The notes below the pieces were generated by a model that had not been told where the DNA came from, ran no database searches, and was given only the letters and a program-made list of their open reading frames with translations. Source: JACCQS01 sp050999295 (GTDB lineage: Bacteria > Actinomycetota > Actinomycetes > Mycobacteriales > Geodermatophilaceae). From it: a stretch of DNA of 15,410 nucleotides. The translations under genes were made by a program, and so were the position numbers. The stretch lies in NCBI GenBank assembly GCA_050999295.1, contig JBPCPI010000197.1:1-15410 (forward strand). The letters run 5' to 3'. Shown in pieces: positions 13,785-15,410 of this stretch. Each line of letters opens with the position of its first letter. Position 1 is the stretch's first letter.

Positions 13785-15276
13785 TCAGGGCACGACGAGC
13801 ACGCGCTTCATGATCTTCGACCACAGCGGCAACGTCGTGGGTCGACACCAGCTCGAGCACGAACAGATCCTGCCTCGGGCCGGCTGGGTCGAGCACAACC
13901 CGACCGAGATCTGGGAGCGCACCTCCGCGGTCATCCAGACCGCCGTGCAGCGGGCCAAGCTGACCAGCTCTGACCTGGCTGCCGTCGGCATCACCAACCA
14001 GCGCGAGACCACGCTCGTCTGGGACCGGTCGACCGGCCGCCCGTACTACAACGCGATTGTCTGGCAGGACACCCGTACCGATCGGATCGCCTCGGCTCTG
14101 GACCGGGACGGGCGCGGAGACATCATCCGGCGCAAGGCTGGGCTGCCGCCGGCCACGTACTTCTCCGGCGGGAAGATCCAGTGGATCCTGGACAACTTCG
14201 ACGGGGTACGGGCCGCGGCCGCGCGCGGCGAGGCACTCTTCGGCACCACCGACAGCTGGCTGCTCTGGCACCTCACCGGTGGGACCGATGGCGGCGTTCA
14301 CGTCACCGACGTGACCAACGCCAGCCGGACCATGCTGATGGACCTCGAGACGCTGCAGTGGGACGAGGAACTGCTCGGTTTCTTCGACATCCCCCGGGAG
14401 ATGCTTCCCGAGATCCGGCCGAGCTCGGATTCGACGCCGTACGGCCTGACCCTCGAACGCGGACCGCTGGCCGGTGAGGTGCCGCTGACCGGCGCCCTCG
14501 GCGACCAGCAGGCCGCGACGGTCGGGCAGGTCTGCTTCAGCCCCGGCGAGGCCAAGAACACGTACGGCACAGGCAATTTCCTGCTGCTCAATACCGGTAG
14601 GGAGAAGGTCGCGTCGAAGGCCGGTCTGCTGACGACCGTCTGCTACCAGCTGGGCGAGGCTGCCCCGGTGTACGCGCTGGAGGGCTCGATCGCGGTGACC
14701 GGCTCGGCCGTGCAGTGGCTGCGGGATCAGCTTGGGATCATCAGCGGAGCCAGTCAGAGCGAATCACTGGCCCGTCAGGTCGAGGACAACGGCGGCGTCT
14801 ACTTCGTACCCGCGTTCTCCGGCCTGTTCGCCCCGTACTGGCGCTCTGATGCCCGCGGCGCGATCGTCGGGCTGTCGCGGTTCAACACCAATGCGCACCT
14901 GGCGCGGGCGACGTTGGAGGCCATCTGTTTCCAGAGCCGGGATGTGGCCGAGGCCATGGTCACCGACTCGGGAGTGAGCCTGGATGTGCTCAAGGTCGAC
15001 GGCGGAGTCACGGCCAACGAACTGTGCATGCAGATCCAGGCCGATGTCCTGGGCGTACCGGTGAGCCGTCCCGTCGTGGCCGAGACGACCGCCATCGGTG
15101 CGGCCTACGCCGCCGGCCTCGCCGTCGGCTTCTGGCAGAGCACCGACGAACTGCGGGTCAAATGGAAGGAGGACAAGCGCTGGGAGCCGGTCTGGTCGGA
15201 GGACCAACGCGAGACTGCCTACGCTGCTTGGAAGAAGGCGGTCACCAGAACCTTCGATTGGGTCGACGTGGACTGA
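13759..15276 (+). CDS. glpK: Glycerol kinase
   Basis: A 505-residue FGGY-family kinase that phosphorylates glycerol to sn-glycerol 3-phosphate with ATP. The N-terminal phosphate-binding GAVDQGTTSTRFMIFD is at residues 6-21. Substrate residues include R82-E83 (ITNQRETT), W102 (AIVWQDTR) and Y134 (TYFSGGKIQW). GALGDQQAA carries the catalytic base D249, KNTYGTGNFLL is at 266-276, and the second domain holds LKVDGGVTANELCMQIQADV. Length is exactly typical. The ATG at 13759 is fixed by homology and is preceded by GGAAG ten bases upstream. The gene overlaps the lysR stop by 26 bases, implying coupled transcription. No glpF or glpD is in the window on either side. Confidence 0.98.
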   Translation: MADFVGAVDQGTTSTRFMIFDHSGNVVGRHQLEHEQILPRAGWVEHNPTEIWERTSAVIQTAVQRAKLTSSDLAAVGITNQRETTLVWDRSTGRPYYNAIVWQDTRTDRIASALDRDGRGDIIRRKAGLPPATYFSGGKIQWILDNFDGVRAAAARGEALFGTTDSWLLWHLTGGTDGGVHVTDVTNASRTMLMDLETLQWDEELLGFFDIPREMLPEIRPSSDSTPYGLTLERGPLAGEVPLTGALGDQQAATVGQVCFSPGEAKNTYGTGNFLLLNTGREKVASKAGLLTTVCYQLGEAAPVYALEGSIAVTGSAVQWLRDQLGIISGASQSESLARQVEDNGGVYFVPAFSGLFAPYWRSDARGAIVGLSRFNTNAHLARATLEAICFQSRDVAEAMVTDSGVSLDVLKVDGGVTANELCMQIQADVLGVPVSRPVVAETTAIGAAYAAGLAVGFWQSTDELRVKWKEDKRWEPVWSEDQRETAYAAWKKAVTRTFDWVDVD

Positions 15277-15305
15277 CCGCCCGAATGGCATCTCCGGCGG
15301 TTTTT
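15276..15305 (+). terminator. Weak intrinsic terminator after glpK
   Basis: ACCGCC (15276-15281) pairs with GGCGGT (15296-15301) around a 14-base loop and runs into five T residues (15301-15305). It starts at the last base of the glpK stop. The stem is only six base pairs, so strength is uncertain. Confidence 0.5.
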
Positions 15306-15360
15306 GCCCAAACCCCCACGTGGTTGTCGGTGTGCGCAGCTCGCTCGGGAGGTCACGCGT

Positions 15361-15408
15361 GTGAGGGCCCCCGCACTGTCCCCGCAGTTCTACGAGCACT
15401 CCCTGTAG
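15361..15408 (+). CDS. Possible 15-codon small ORF
   Basis: A GTG at 15361 is preceded by GGGAGG (15347-15352) eight bases upstream and opens the frame MRAPALSPQFYEHSL, then TAG. It could be a leader peptide for a gene beyond the right edge, or chance. I do not recognise it; the ribosome-binding site is the only evidence. Confidence 0.2.
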   Translation: MRAPALSPQFYEHSL

Positions 15409-15410
15409 CA

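Noticed and set aside
1..15410. A novel defence, toxin-antitoxin or secondary-metabolite system
   Set aside because: Every long gene belongs to a familiar metabolic, transport or regulatory family, and no paired small toxin/antitoxin ORFs, nuclease clusters or synthase modules are visible.

Overview
The window is high-GC DNA from what looks like an actinobacterium. Codons are strongly GC3-biased, GTG starts are common, CGTACG-type words are frequent, and the gene content fits: GTP-dependent PEP carboxykinase, an MmpL-type RND permease and a soluble acyl-ACP desaturase resembling mycobacterial DesA. I cannot name the species; Propionibacteriales or a related order is a guess from style. No rRNA, tRNA, CRISPR array, transposase, phage gene or recognisable defence system is visible. 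Most of the window is ordinary chromosomal housekeeping and accessory metabolism.

Layout. 1-245 (-) is the start of an acyl-ACP desaturase cut by the window edge, with two palindromes just upstream. 643-1221 (+) is an adenylate-kinase-like gene whose stop lies inside a large compound hairpin. Directly after the hairpin comes a DUF4287 gene that has lost its N-terminus. 1638-2863 (-) is a likely two-gene unit, ydeI-like then DinB-like. 2982-3359 (+) is an FKBP-type prolyl isomerase, and 3598-3972 (-) is a MmcQ/YjbR protein. 4172-5734 (+) is a PYROXD2/CrtI-like FAD oxidoreductase, preceded by a hairpin. 5871-6443 (-) is the 2',3'-cyclic phosphodiesterase ThpR. 6670-8487 (+) is pckG, followed by a pair of related palindromes bracketed by 12-bp direct repeats. 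8589-9155 (-) is a RibD-C/dihydrofolate-reductase-like protein. 9313-10527 (+) is an MFS permease whose 3' end overlaps a long MMPL permease reading frame (9934-12606, -). A LysR regulator (12750-13784, +) is divergent from the MMPL gene across a 23-bp palindrome. It overlaps the start of glycerol kinase glpK (13759-15276, +). A weak terminator and a tiny unassigned ORF close the window.

How the genes relate. pckG (oxaloacetate to PEP) and glpK (glycerol entry) are both gluconeogenic/glycerol functions, but they are about 5 kb apart and not in one operon. The LysR-MMPL pair looks like a classic divergent regulator/efflux pair, and glpK may be co-transcribed with the regulator. The stretch 1.3-4.0 kb gathers several small, poorly understood families (DUF4287, DinB, YdeI/OmdA, YjbR).

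The best leads are non-coding: the compound hairpin at 1215-1289 that abuts a truncated gene; the duplicated palindrome after pckG with flanking repeats; an inverted repeat that buries the start codon of the ydeI-like gene; and the operator-like palindromes upstream of the desaturase and between lysR and the MMPL gene. I did not find convincing evidence of a new multi-gene system.
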